Shown: piece by piece, positions 7,492 to 16,660 of the stretch
Numbering within the stretch: position 1 is the first letter of the stretch
Layout: each line of letters starts with the position of its first letter
NCBI GenBank assembly: GCA_937922435.1
Contig: CAKZVT010000037.1
Coordinates: 1-64,000, forward strand
DNA from: an uncultured Prevotella sp.
GTDB taxonomy: Bacteria > Bacteroidota > Bacteroidia > Bacteroidales > Bacteroidaceae
DNA length: 64,000 nucleotides
Direction: 5' to 3'
Notes under the pieces: generated by a model
The model's database searches: none
Told to the model about the DNA's origin: nothing
The model's input: only the letters and a program-made list of their open reading frames with translations
Translations under genes and position numbers: made by a program

Positions 7492-10400
7492 TCAATAGTC
7501 TCTCTGCATGTCGGCTATCTTCTGTTGCAGTTTCCTTACCTGCTCTTCCTGCAACACGCGCTTGTACTCTATGGGCACAACCTGGATGAAGTCCTCCACG
7601 TAGCGCGCCCAGTCGTCGAGCATCTGGCGCGCCAGCTTCGAGCCTGTGTACAGGTAATGTTGGCGTACAAGCTCATGCAGCTCCTTGCGGTAAGAGCTTT
7701 CCTCGACGAGGTTGATTTCAACCATGTCCATGTTGCAGAAGTAGTCGAAGTCGTGGCGCTTGTCCCACACGTAGGCTACGCCGCCGCTCATGCCCGCCGC
7801 GAAGTTGCGCCCGGTCTCTCCCAGCACGACGACGCGGCCGCCGGTCATGTACTCGCAGCAGTGGTCTCCTGCCCCTTCGACCACGGCTGTGGCCCCGGAA
7901 TTGCGCACGGCAAAGCGTTCGCCCACCTTTCCGTTGACGTACAGCTCGCCCGATGTCGCCCCGTACAGCCCCGTGTTGCCTGCAATGGTGTTGTCTTCGG
8001 CGTTGAAGTTGCTGCGCACGGGCGGCAGTATGGCTATGCGTCCGCCGCTAAGCCCCTTGCCGAAGTAGTCGTTGGCCTCGCCTTCGAGCTTGAAGTTCAC
8101 TCCCTTTACGAGGAACGCGCCGAAGCTCTGGCCGGCACTTCCCTTGAACTTTATGTTGATTGTGGAGTCGGGCAGGCCGCCTTCGCCGTATTTCGAGGCT
8201 ATGAGTCCGCTTAGCATCGTGCCTGCGGCGCGGTCTGTGTTCTTGATGGCGTAGTCGAGGTTGACCTCCTCCTGCTCCTCCACGGCTCGTTGCGCCGAGC
8301 GTATCATCTGGCGGTCAAGCACGCCGTCGAGGTCGTGCGGCTGTCCCGTGGTGTGGCGTAGCGGGCACGCCTGTTCTTCCTTGTGGAGCAGACGGGTGAA
8401 GTCGAGCATCGCCGGCTTGCTGCCTTTGCCGGCCTGTTTGCGTACAATCAGCTCCGTGTGGCCCACGATGTCGTCCAGCTTTGAGTATCCCATCTCGGCC
8501 AAGTAGCCGCGCACTTCCTCGGCGAGGAAGGTGAAGTAGTTGACAAGATATTCGTACCTGCCCATGAAGTGGCGGCGAAGCTCCGGGTTCTGGGTGGTCA
8601 CTCCGAGCGGACATGTGTTCAGGTTGCACTTCCGCATCATGACGCAGCCCAGCACGATGAGCAGCAACGTGCCGAAGCCGAACTCCTCCGCGCCGAGCAA
8701 TGACATTATTATTATGTCGCGACCGGTCTTCAGCTGGCCGTCCACTTGCAGCCTTACGTGCCCACGCAGACCGTTCTTTACGAGCGTCTGCTGCGTCTCG
8801 CTGAGGCCGATTTCAGGCGAAACGCCTGCAAAGCGCATGCTCGACGCAGGGCTTGCGCCCGTTCCTCCCTCCGCGCCGGATATTACTATGAGGTCTGCCT
8901 TGGCCTTGGCCACACCGGCGGCGATGGTGCCCACGCCGCTCTCTGCCACCAGCTTGACGCTTATTGCGGCCTTGGGGTTGACGTTCTTCAGGTCGAATAT
9001 GAGCTGCGCCAGGTCCTCGATGGAGTATATGTCGTGGTGTGGCGGTGGCGAGATGAGCGATATTCCCGGTATGGAATGCCGCGTCTTGGCTATTACCTCG
9101 TCAACCTTGAAGCCCGGCAGCTGGCCTCCCTCGCCGGGTTTTGCGCCCTGCGCTACCTTGATTTGTATCTCTTCGGCGTTCACGAGGTACTCCGTCGTCA
9201 CGCCGAAACGTCCCGACGCCACCTGTTTGGTCTTGCTTGACAGCGAGATACCGTTGAACAGGGAGTGGAAACGCTCGCTGTCCTCGCCGCCTTCGCCGGT
9301 GTTCGAGCGCGTGCCGAGCTTGTTCATGGCCAGGCAGATGGCCTCGTGCGCCTCCTTGGAGAGTGCTCCGAAGCTCATCGCTCCTGCCACAAAGTGCTTT
9401 ACTATGTCGCTTACCGGCTCCACCTTGTCAATGTCCAATGGCGTGGCGGCACGCTTGAAGTCGAAGAAGTCGCGGATGAATATAGGGTCGGCCTTGTCGT
9501 CCACGAGCCTTGTAAACTCCTTGTACTTGGCGTAGTCGCCAGTTCTCGTCGCGAGTTGGAGCGTCGCTATGGTCTCCGGGTTCCACGCATGGCGTATTCC
9601 GTCCTTGCGGTAATGGAATTGTCCGAGGTTCGGAAGGAAGTCGGTCTCTGCCTTCTTGGCAAATCCCTCGTCGTGCATCGCGATGGCGTCGCGTGCTATT
9701 GTCTCCAAGCCTATGCCTCCGATGGTGGACGTTTCAGTGCCGAAGTAGTTTTTCAGAAGGCTCTCCGACAGGCCGACAGGCTCGAAAATCTTTGCCCCGC
9801 GGTAAGAACGTATGGTAGAGATGCCCATCTTCGCCATGATTTTGAGCAACGCTTTCTTCACCGCCTTGATGTAGTTGGCCTCGGCGGTGGCGTAGTTTTC
9901 CTGTACCTTGTGCCGCTTCACGAGGTCGTCGAGTATGGCGAACACCATGTAAGGACACAGCGCCGACGCACCGTAACCCAGCAAGAGGGCGGCGTGCATG
10001 GTCTCTTTGATTTCGCCGCTCTCCACTATGAGGGCTGTCTGCACGCGCTTGCCTACCGATATCAGGTAGTGATGCACCGCGCTGACGGCCAGCAATGACG
10101 GTATGGCAGCGTGCGTCTCGTCGATGTCGCGGTCTGAAAGTATGATGTAGTTGTAGCCCTCGTCCACGCTGCGTGCGGCCTCCTTGCACAGCTGTTCGAG
10201 CGCACTGCGCAGCCCGTCCTCGCCTTTGGCGCATTCGAAGAGCATCGGCAGCTTCACCGTGTTGAACCCTTTGTAGCGTATGTTGCAAAGAATGTCGAGC
10301 TGGGTGTTGTTGAGTATGGGGTGGGGCAGGCGCACCATCTTGCAGTTTGACTCGCCGGGGCGCAGTATGCCGGAGCCTACGCGCCCGATGTATTCGGTCA

Positions 10401-11970
10401 GCGACATCACGAGACTTTCGCGTATGGAGTCGATTGCAGGGTTGGTTACCTGGGCGAACTGCTGGCGGAAGTAGTTGAACAGCGGCTGCGGACGGTCGCT
10501 TAGCACGGCCAGCGGAGTGTCGTTGCCCATCGCCGCGGTAGGCTCTTGCCCGTTCACGCACATCGGTATGATGGTGTTGTCGATGTCTTCCGCGCCGAAA
10601 CCGAACATCAGTTCGTGCCTTACGAGTTCTGGCACGGCGTTGTCCACCTTGCGTCCGCTCTTCAGTTTCTCTAATTGTATGCGGTTGGTGGAGAGCCATT
10701 GGCGGTAAGGATGCTCGGCGGCAAGGTGTTCCTTTATTTCGCCGTCATAGTAAATCTTGCCCTCCTGGGTGTCGATTAGCAGGATTTTGCCCGGTTGCAG
10801 GCGGCCTTTCTCGGCTATTTCGGACGGGTCGAAGTCCATAACGCCCACTTCGCTCGCCACCACCATCATGTCGTTCTTGGTGATTGTGTATCGCGCAGGG
10901 CGCAGTCCGTTGCGGTCGAGCATGCCTCCGGCGTAGCGTCCGTCGCTGAACAGCAGCGCGGCAGGGCCGTCCCAAGGCTCCATAAGGATTGAGTGGTACT
11001 CGTAAAAAGCCTTCAGGTCTTCAGATATGGGGTTCTTGTCGTTGAAGCTCTCGGGCACCATCAGCGCCATGGCGTGGGGCAGCGAGAGGCCCGACATTAC
11101 AAAAAACTCGAACACGTTGTCAAGGCTGGCCGAGTCGCTCATGCCCGGCTGCACTATGGGCGACAGCTCTTTGACGTCGCCCAGGGCGTCGGAGCTTAGC
11201 ACGCTTTCCCTCGCCTGCATCCATCCGCGGTTTCCGCGTATGGTGTTTATTTCGCCGTTGTGGGCCAGCAGGCGGAAAGGCTGCGCCAGACTCCACGTCG
11301 GGAACGTGTTGGTGGAGAAGCGCGAGTGTACCAAAGCCAGTCCGCTGGTGAAGTATTTGTTGGTAAGGTCGGGGTAGTACTGCCGCAGCTGGAGGCTCGA
11401 CAGCATACCTTTATATATGATGTTCTTCGACGACAGCGAGCACACGTAGAAGTCCTTGTCGGCCACGCGGCGCTCTATGCGCTTGCGGATGAGGTACAGC
11501 GTGCGCTCGAACTGCGGCACGCGGTCGTCTGTTACGCCCGTAACGAAGAGCTGCTTGATGTCGGGTTCGCTTGCGAGGGCGGTCTCCCCGAGGCAGTCGG
11601 GCTGCGTGGGCACGTTGCGCAGGTGCATCAGCGACAGCCCCTCGCGCTCTATTTCCTCGAGCATCACGCTCAATATGTCCTGCTGCCGGGCTTTGTCCTT
11701 GGGCAGGAACACCAGTCCCGTGCCGTATTTTCCCTTCTCCGGCACGGGTATTCCCTGAAGGAGTATGAACTCGTGGGGGATTTGCAGCATGATGCCAGCG
11801 CCGTCGCCGGTCTTGTTGTCCGCGCCTTCCGCACCGCGGTGGCGCATGTTCTCGAGCACCTTCAGCGCGTTGTCAACCAGCTCGTGGCTCTTGTTGCCAT
11901 GAATGTTGACCACCATTCCTACGCCGCACGCGTCGTGCTCGTACATGGCATTATACAATCCTTTTCCCAT
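7492..11970 (-). CDS. gltB: Glutamate synthase large subunit
   Basis: 1492 aa, typical length. The N-terminal class II glutamine amidotransferase domain begins at Cys15 after a short propeptide (residues 1-14). Ammonia released there passes to the FMN-containing synthase domain in the C-terminal half. The 3Fe-4S cluster motif is visible as CVMMRKCNLNTCPLG. The last third is the GXGXG beta-helix domain. Together with the type III glutamine synthetase encoded nearby it forms the GS-GOGAT cycle. A -7 motif lies about 53 bp upstream of the ATG. gltD follows in the same direction. Confidence 0.96.
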   Translation of the reverse strand: MGKGLYNAMYEHDACGVGMVVNIHGNKSHELVDNALKVLENMRHRGAEGADNKTGDGAGIMLQIPHEFILLQGIPVPEKGKYGTGLVFLPKDKARQQDILSVMLEEIEREGLSLMHLRNVPTQPDCLGETALASEPDIKQLFVTGVTDDRVPQFERTLYLIRKRIERRVADKDFYVCSLSSKNIIYKGMLSSLQLRQYYPDLTNKYFTSGLALVHSRFSTNTFPTWSLAQPFRLLAHNGEINTIRGNRGWMQARESVLSSDALGDVKELSPIVQPGMSDSASLDNVFEFFVMSGLSLPHAMALMVPESFNDKNPISEDLKAFYEYHSILMEPWDGPAALLFSDGRYAGGMLDRNGLRPARYTITKNDMMVVASEVGVMDFDPSEIAEKGRLQPGKILLIDTQEGKIYYDGEIKEHLAAEHPYRQWLSTNRIQLEKLKSGRKVDNAVPELVRHELMFGFGAEDIDNTIIPMCVNGQEPTAAMGNDTPLAVLSDRPQPLFNYFRQQFAQVTNPAIDSIRESLVMSLTEYIGRVGSGILRPGESNCKMVRLPHPILNNTQLDILCNIRYKGFNTVKLPMLFECAKGEDGLRSALEQLCKEAARSVDEGYNYIILSDRDIDETHAAIPSLLAVSAVHHYLISVGKRVQTALIVESGEIKETMHAALLLGYGASALCPYMVFAILDDLVKRHKVQENYATAEANYIKAVKKALLKIMAKMGISTIRSYRGAKIFEPVGLSESLLKNYFGTETSTIGGIGLETIARDAIAMHDEGFAKKAETDFLPNLGQFHYRKDGIRHAWNPETIATLQLATRTGDYAKYKEFTRLVDDKADPIFIRDFFDFKRAATPLDIDKVEPVSDIVKHFVAGAMSFGALSKEAHEAICLAMNKLGTRSNTGEGGEDSERFHSLFNGISLSSKTKQVASGRFGVTTEYLVNAEEIQIKVAQGAKPGEGGQLPGFKVDEVIAKTRHSIPGISLISPPPHHDIYSIEDLAQLIFDLKNVNPKAAISVKLVAESGVGTIAAGVAKAKADLIVISGAEGGTGASPASSMRFAGVSPEIGLSETQQTLVKNGLRGHVRLQVDGQLKTGRDIIIMSLLGAEEFGFGTLLLIVLGCVMMRKCNLNTCPLGVTTQNPELRRHFMGRYEYLVNYFTFLAEEVRGYLAEMGYSKLDDIVGHTELIVRKQAGKGSKPAMLDFTRLLHKEEQACPLRHTTGQPHDLDGVLDRQMIRSAQRAVEEQEEVNLDYAIKNTDRAAGTMLSGLIASKYGEGGLPDSTINIKFKGSAGQSFGAFLVKGVNFKLEGEANDYFGKGLSGGRIAILPPVRSNFNAEDNTIAGNTGLYGATSGELYVNGKVGERFAVRNSGATAVVEGAGDHCCEYMTGGRVVVLGETGRNFAAGMSGGVAYVWDKRHDFDYFCNMDMVEINLVEESSYRKELHELVRQHYLYTGSKLARQMLDDWARYVEDFIQVVPIEYKRVLQEEQVRKLQQKIADMQRDY

Positions 11971-12022
11971 ACTTTAGTTGCATTTAAGTTGTGAAAACAT
12001 CTAATACATATCAAAGTGCTTG

Positions 12023-12030
12023 CAAAATTA
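12023..12030 (-). promoter_or_regulatory. -7 box upstream of gltB
   Basis: TAATTTTG on the minus strand, a full match to TAnnTTTG, about 53 bp before the gltB ATG. No convincing -33 element at the right spacing. Confidence 0.4.
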
Positions 12031-12281
12031 CAAAATTACTTTCTTTTTGGATAATTATTTAACGATTAAATGACATATTTTTGCAGGCTGTTCTCTTTTT
12101 GATGACAGATGAGTGTGAAAACAAGGCTTGTTTTGGTGCATCTGTAAGCAAAATCAATCGAAATGCTTTCAATGTGTAACAATGCGCCTGTTTTTATAAA
12201 AAAATCCTTCCGTCTTGCTTGTTCCCTTTGTGCCGTTTCATACATGCGCGGTTGCGTCGGGCGGCGCGCCGCGTTGTGAAA

Positions 12282-12364
12282 GGCGGTCTTTTGCATTCCA
12301 AAAGGCCGTGAATTGCAATGCAAAAGGCCGTCTTTTAGAGGCTAAAAGACGGCCTTTTGTAATG
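12282..12364. repeat. Family A array A3: 22-bp periodic palindromic repeat
   Basis: Cores GGCGGTC, GGCCGTG, GGCCGTC and GACGGCC start at 12282, 12304, 12326 and 12348. The last two give the 15-bp stem, 7-nt loop hairpin. It lies between the 5' end of gltB and the 3' end of glnN, in a 608-bp gap that otherwise holds the gltB promoter and repeat F. Confidence 0.8.
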
Positions 12365-12489
12365 TGCTGGGTGACAAGTGGTTACGCGGCTGGCTGTAAA
12401 CGGGCGCAGAAAAAGGCGCAGGGCGGCTTCGCAGTAGCCCCACGCCGGAATTTACGCAGCTAAAGTATGCTTGTAAATTATGGTTTTGG

Positions 12490-12578
12490 AGAGCACCGGG
12501 AGTCTTGAGAGAACTTGGAGGATTGGGAATATCCCAGCTCTCTCAGTTCTCTCGGTTCTCCCAGTCCTCCCTGTAATA
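12490..12578. repeat. F-type imperfect inverted repeat after glnN
   Basis: GA-rich units (GGGAG, GAGAGAACT, GGAGGATTGGGA) on one arm and their pyrimidine complements on the other, centred on AATATCCC near 12530. It starts about 5 bp beyond the glnN stop. Same architecture as the I, J and L families but with a different unit sequence. Confidence 0.5.
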
Positions 12579-14768
12579 TTATCTAATGAACAGCAGTTCG
12601 CGGTACTTTGGCAGCGTCCACAGCTCGTCGGCGACTATGAGTTCCAGCTTGTCTATTTGATAACGGATTTCCTCCATCTTGGGCGCTACCGTGTCGTGGT
12701 AGGCTATCGCCTTCTCGCGTTCGCTCTCAATCTTGTTAGCCACCTTGCGTGCGTTGATAAGTTCTTCCACGCCCGTCTCAATTAGCTGCGTTCGTTCGGC
12801 TATTTCCTCGATTAGCTTCATGTTTCGTGCGCACAGCTTTTCGGCCTTTTCCACGGGGAAAATCTGGCGCATGTTCTGTACGTTCTTTGCCAGTTGGCTC
12901 TGGTAATGGGTGGCTACGGGCACTATGTGGTTCATCGTAATGTCGCCCATTACGCGCGCCTCAATCTGTATTCGTTTTGTATAAGTATCCCATTTCACCT
13001 CGTTCCTGGCCTCAAGCTCCTTGCTGTTCATGATGCCAAGTCCTTCAAACATGTCAATGCTGGCCTTGTCGAGATAGCGGTCGAAGATTATGGGGCAGCT
13101 CGTCTCGCAGTCAAGTCCGCGGCGTGCGGCCTCCTCTTTCCACTCGTCCGAATATCCGTTGCCGTCGAAGCGTATTGGCTTGCAAGTCTTGATATCCTCG
13201 CGCAGTACGTCGATGATGGCCTCCGTCTGGTCTTGTCCGCCGGCGATTAGCGCGTCCACGCGCCGCTTGAAGTCGGCCAGCGCCTCGGCCACAGCGGCGT
13301 TGAGCGTTATCATTCCGCTGGCGCAGTTGGCCTCCGAGCCTACCGCGCGGAACTCGAAGCGGTTGCCCGTGAATGCGAACGGCGACGTGCGGTTGCGGTC
13401 GGTGTTGTCGATGAGCAGCTCGGGGATTTCAGGTATGTCGAGCTTCATGCCCTGTTTGCCTGCCATGTCAAACAATTCTTTGCGGTCGCTGCTTTCGATG
13501 TGGTCGAGCAAGTCGCTAAGCTGCTTGCCGAGGAACGACGAAATGATGGCCGGCGGTGCCTCGTTCGCGCCCAGTCGGTGTGCGTTGCCCGCGCTCATTA
13601 TTGACGCTTTGAGCAGTCCGTTGTGGCGATATACACCCATCAAGGTCTCCACCACGAAGGTTACGAAGCGCAAGTTGTCCTGCGGAGTCTTGCCCGGCGC
13701 ATGGAGTAGTACGCCCGTGTCCGTGCTCAAACTCCAGTTGTTGTGCTTGCCCGAACCGTTGATGCCTGCGAAGGGCTTTTCGTGCAGCAGCACGCGGAAG
13801 CCGTGCTTGCGCGCAACTTTTTTCATTAATGACATAAGAAGCATGTTATGGTCTACGGCGAGGTTGGTCTCCTCGAAGATGGGAGCGATTTCAAACTGGT
13901 TAGGCGCAACCTCGTTGTGCCTCGTCTTGCAGGGGATTGACAGTTCGAGAGCCTGTATTTCGAGGTCTTTCATGAACGCCTGCACGCGGTCGGGTATTGT
14001 TCCGAAGTAGTGGTCGTCCATCTGCTGGTTCTTGGCCGAGTCGTGACCCATGAGGGTGCGGCCCGTCAGCATGAGGTCGGGACGCGCCGAGTAAAGTCCC
14101 TCGTCGACGAGGAAATACTCCTGTTCCCAGCCCAAATTGCTGGTGACTTTGCGCACGGCAGGGTCAAAGTAGTGGCAAACCTCGGTGGCGGCCACGTTCA
14201 CTGCGTGCAGTGCGCGCAGCAGCGGCGCCTTGTAGTCAAGCGCCTCGCCTGTGTAAGATATGAAGATAGTAGGTATGCAGAGCGTGTCGTCCATGATGAA
14301 CACGGGCGACGTGGGGTCCCATGCCGAGTATCCTCGCGCCTCGAAGGTGTTGCGTATTCCTCCGTTAGGGAACGAACTTGCGTCAGGCTCCTGCTGCACG
14401 AGCAGCTTGCCCGAAAACTCCTCAATCATGCCTCCCTTTCCGTCGTGCTCTATGAAGGCGTCGTGCTTCTCGGCTGTGCCCTCTGTGAGCGGCTGGAACC
14501 AGTGCGTGTAGTGCGTCACTCCGTTCTCCTCTGCCCACTGCTTCATGCCTGCTGCCACGGCGTCGGCTATTGAGCGGTCGAGCGGCGCGCCGTTGTCTAT
14601 TACGTCGATGAGCGTGTCATACACCTGCGGCGGCAGGTACTTGTACATCTTGGCGCGGTTGAACACGTTTTTGCCAAAATACTCCGACGGCCTTTCCATC
14701 GGCGTAATCACCTCCAGGGGCTTCTTTTTGAAGGCGCTTTCTACAACGTTGAATCTTAAGTTTGTCAT
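12579..14768 (-). CDS. glnN: Glutamine synthetase type III
   Basis: 729 aa from MTNLRFNVVESAF, the conserved GSIII N-terminus; a start seven codons upstream is possible. This large dodecameric form, characteristic of Bacteroidetes, makes glutamine from glutamate, ammonia and ATP. Family marks include NRAKMYKYLP near the N-terminus, NLGWEQEYFLVD, CKTRHNEVAPNQFE and AGINGSGKHNNWS. It sits in the nitrogen island between gltB and the TorF-like porin gene. Short CTTGTTGCTTGT repeats follow on its 5' side, and I could not find a clear -7 box. Confidence 0.95.
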   Translation of the reverse strand: MTNLRFNVVESAFKKKPLEVITPMERPSEYFGKNVFNRAKMYKYLPPQVYDTLIDVIDNGAPLDRSIADAVAAGMKQWAEENGVTHYTHWFQPLTEGTAEKHDAFIEHDGKGGMIEEFSGKLLVQQEPDASSFPNGGIRNTFEARGYSAWDPTSPVFIMDDTLCIPTIFISYTGEALDYKAPLLRALHAVNVAATEVCHYFDPAVRKVTSNLGWEQEYFLVDEGLYSARPDLMLTGRTLMGHDSAKNQQMDDHYFGTIPDRVQAFMKDLEIQALELSIPCKTRHNEVAPNQFEIAPIFEETNLAVDHNMLLMSLMKKVARKHGFRVLLHEKPFAGINGSGKHNNWSLSTDTGVLLHAPGKTPQDNLRFVTFVVETLMGVYRHNGLLKASIMSAGNAHRLGANEAPPAIISSFLGKQLSDLLDHIESSDRKELFDMAGKQGMKLDIPEIPELLIDNTDRNRTSPFAFTGNRFEFRAVGSEANCASGMITLNAAVAEALADFKRRVDALIAGGQDQTEAIIDVLREDIKTCKPIRFDGNGYSDEWKEEAARRGLDCETSCPIIFDRYLDKASIDMFEGLGIMNSKELEARNEVKWDTYTKRIQIEARVMGDITMNHIVPVATHYQSQLAKNVQNMRQIFPVEKAEKLCARNMKLIEEIAERTQLIETGVEELINARKVANKIESEREKAIAYHDTVAPKMEEIRYQIDKLELIVADELWTLPKYRELLFIR

Positions 14769-14780
14769 TGTTTCTATTTT

Positions 14781-14905
14781 TAGTGACAAGTTGACGAGTT
14801 GACAAGTGACAAGGTGATATGCCTTGTCAGCTTGTTGCTTGTCCCTTGTTTGCTTGTTGCTTGTCTGCTTGTTACTTGTTGCTTGTCTGCTTGTTACTGA
14901 AATCT
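14781..14905. repeat. G-type tandem/inverted repeat (ACAAGT / CTTGTTGCTTGT)
   Basis: Units GACAAGTTGAC at 14781-14812, followed by inverted units CTTGTTGCTTGTCTG repeated several times to about 14905. It occupies the upstream region of glnN. A related imperfect inverted repeat occurs at 28655-28741. Confidence 0.5.
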
Positions 14906-14917
14906 TGTCTGCTGATT

Positions 14918-14998
14918 TGTGGCCTTTCGCGTTGTGAAAGGCCGTCTTTCACCTTGTAAAAGGTGGCCTTTTGCAGGCTAAAAGACGGCCTCTTACAT
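14918..14998. repeat. Family A array A4: 22-bp periodic palindromic repeat
   Basis: Cores start at 14918, 14940 (GGCCGTC), 14962 (GGTGGCC) and 14984 (GACGGCC). It ends about 38 bp beyond the porin stop codon (downstream of the porin gene). Confidence 0.75.
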
Positions 14999-15035
14999 CA
15001 GCATTTGTAACGAGTTGATTTTCAATGTGTTGCAT

Positions 15036-15752
15036 TTATGGTCGCAAATTGAAGCCGAATACCATGTAAGCCTTCTCCGTACTGGGGTTGGCCGACACCG
15101 CGGCGAACAGCGGCAGGGTGAACGTCTTGGTTACGCGGATGTCCTTCGCCGCCCTCAGCGATACGTTGGTTACGGCGAAGCCGCCGGCATCGGCGTAGAA
15201 GCTCGTGGCGTAGGGCACTGCTCCGACAGCCGCCGTCCACTGGCATCCGGCAAGCCTGAACGGTGCGCTCGCCTCGACGTATGACGAGTAGGCGCGCTTG
15301 CCGCTGCGGTTGAGGCCGTCGTTGCCGGCGAAGTTGGTGTACCACTGCACGGCCGCCGGGCCGAAGTCGTAGCCTATGTTGGCCTCGAACACGTGCGATG
15401 TCTTGTGCGCGTCGTAGCAGAAGTAGCGGTCGTTGGGCGCGTTGAACCAATAGTCGGTAACGCCGATGTTCAGCCCTCCGGTTTTGTAAGCCAGCGTAAG
15501 GTCAAGCTCCTTGGTGTCGCCGGGGTCGGAAAGTCCGACGCTTCCCCACGCCGTCAGCGACAATCCCTTGTATGCCAGGCCGAGAGTCGGTTGCAGGCTG
15601 ACGTCGCCCAGCTCCTGTCCGCGCCAGATGTACTGGCTCACTACGTCGGCCTGCACCGTGGCCTCGACCCTGTCCTGCGCCGTGGCCGGCATCAACGCGC
15701 CGCACAGCGCAACTGTGAATGCTGTCCTTCTCATCAAATCTTTTCTTACCAT
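15036..15752 (-). CDS. TorF-type putative outer-membrane porin
   Basis: 238 aa with signal peptide (cleavage near ATA-Q, about residue 25). A second start at MRRTAF (15734) is equally plausible. The mature part alternates hydrophobic and polar residues as in a beta-barrel. It opens with the segment DVVSQYIWRGQEL, typical of the TorF/Gcw_chp family, and ends with the usual C-terminal aromatic-rich strand. It should lie in the outer membrane. It is transcribed divergently from glnK-amtB, so it may let ammonium or another nitrogen source through the outer membrane; this role is inferred from position only. Confidence 0.75.
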   Translation of the reverse strand: MVRKDLMRRTAFTVALCGALMPATAQDRVEATVQADVVSQYIWRGQELGDVSLQPTLGLAYKGLSLTAWGSVGLSDPGDTKELDLTLAYKTGGLNIGVTDYWFNAPNDRYFCYDAHKTSHVFEANIGYDFGPAAVQWYTNFAGNDGLNRSGKRAYSSYVEASAPFRLAGCQWTAAVGAVPYATSFYADAGGFAVTNVSLRAAKDIRVTKTFTLPLFAAVSANPSTEKAYMVFGFNLRP

Positions 15753-15835
15753 ACCTATTTATATTATAAAGCGTTAATACTTGCCGTTTTGACGGCCAGT
15801 GACCTTACGGCGTTTTATTTTGTTGCTTCTGTCGG

Positions 15836-15865
15836 CAAAATTACGACATTTTGTAAGTAAAACAA
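15836..15865 (-). promoter_or_regulatory. Promoter of the TorF-type porin gene
   Basis: Minus strand TTG (15865-15863), 19-bp spacer, TAATTTTG (15843-15836). Matches the Bacteroidetes consensus. About 85-100 bp upstream of the possible starts. Confidence 0.55.
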
Positions 15866-16176
15866 TAAATATTGTTGCATTATTCTTTGTGTTTTCATGA
15901 ATTGCTTACTATTAGTCTAATAAACATTTTATCGTCTTTCAATATGCAACAGGAAACAGGCAAATACGTTTGAATGTGTAAGTTGAGTGCCTTTTGAAGT
16001 AAAATAATGCGATTATTTCAGCTTGAATGCCGGCAATCTTACAATCAGGCAAATAATGAAAGGATAATATTTCAGATTGAAATGAAAATCAAATGTTTGC
16101 TGACAAAACTGTAACAACACCGCATTTTGTTGTTGCATAATGTCTTATTTATATGTATTTGAATTACAAAAAGATA

Positions 16177-16184
16177 TAATTTTG
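16177..16184 (+). promoter_or_regulatory. -7 box upstream of glnK
   Basis: TAATTTTG inside TATAATTTTG, followed by about 60 bp to the glnK ATG. It should drive glnK-amtB and possibly asnB. The -33 element is unclear. Confidence 0.5.
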
Positions 16185-16245
16185 CAGAAAAATATTTCCT
16201 TTCGACAGGGTATTTATTATTTATATAACAAAAAGCGAGAATGTT

Positions 16246-16602
16246 ATGAAAAAGATTGAAGCAATCATCCGCAAGTCAAGGTTTGAGGACGTGAAGAGGG
16301 CTTTGCTTGAAGCCGACATCGAATGGTTCTCTTATTACGACGTGCGCGGCAACGGCAAGGCGCGCCAGGGGCGCATTTACCGCGGCATAGTGTACGACAC
16401 CAGTTCAATCGAGCGCACGCTCGTGTCGCTCGTAGTGCGCGACAAGAATGTGGAGAAGTCGGTGCAGGCCATACTGAAGGCCGCCCAGACGGGCGAAATA
16501 GGCGACGGGCGCATATTCATAATGCCTGTCGACGACGCCATACGCATACGCACCGGCGAGCGCGGCGACATAGCCCTGTACAACGCCGAGCAGGAGAAAT
16601 GA
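16246..16602 (+). CDS. glnK: P-II family nitrogen regulator
   Basis: 118 aa, usual length. The trimeric PII protein senses 2-oxoglutarate and ATP/ADP and plugs AmtB through its T-loop. The T-loop region here (about residues 34-52, GNGKARQGRIYRG) keeps a Tyr (Tyr45) in the position of the modifiable Tyr of enterobacterial PII but otherwise differs from GlnB/GlnK of Proteobacteria. The C-terminal motif GDGRIFIMPVDDAIRIRTGE is standard. It precedes amtB by 58 bp, which confirms the GlnK role. Whether Tyr45 is uridylylated cannot be told; no glnD is in the window. Confidence 0.94.
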   Translation: MKKIEAIIRKSRFEDVKRALLEADIEWFSYYDVRGNGKARQGRIYRGIVYDTSSIERTLVSLVVRDKNVEKSVQAILKAAQTGEIGDGRIFIMPVDDAIRIRTGERGDIALYNAEQEK

Positions 16603-16645
16603 CCGTAAAGGTGAAAAGATAAAAGGGTAAAAAAGTAAAAATAAA
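16603..16645. repeat. K-type short repeat between glnK and amtB
   Basis: Degenerate GTAAAA units start directly at the glnK stop. They are followed by AGGAGG at about 16648-16653, an unusually strong Shine-Dalgarno sequence for this phylum, 8 bp before the amtB ATG. Confidence 0.45.
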
Positions 16646-16660
16646 CAGGAGGACAATGTT

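Larger units (their letters stand above)
15753..16245. other. Divergent control region between the porin and glnK
   Basis: 493 bp of AT-rich DNA with no open frame of note and, unlike many other gaps here, no family A array. It holds the porin promoter on the left, the glnK -7 box on the right, and a small inverted repeat (AACAAC / GTTGTT, about 16113-16135) some 65 bp before the presumed glnK start site, which could be an operator. I saw no sigma-54 -24/-12 element. Confidence 0.5.

Noticed and set aside
15753..16245. Sigma-54 (-24/-12) promoter upstream of glnK
   Set aside because: No TGGC-N-TTGC type element seen; a TAnnTTTG -7 box is present instead.
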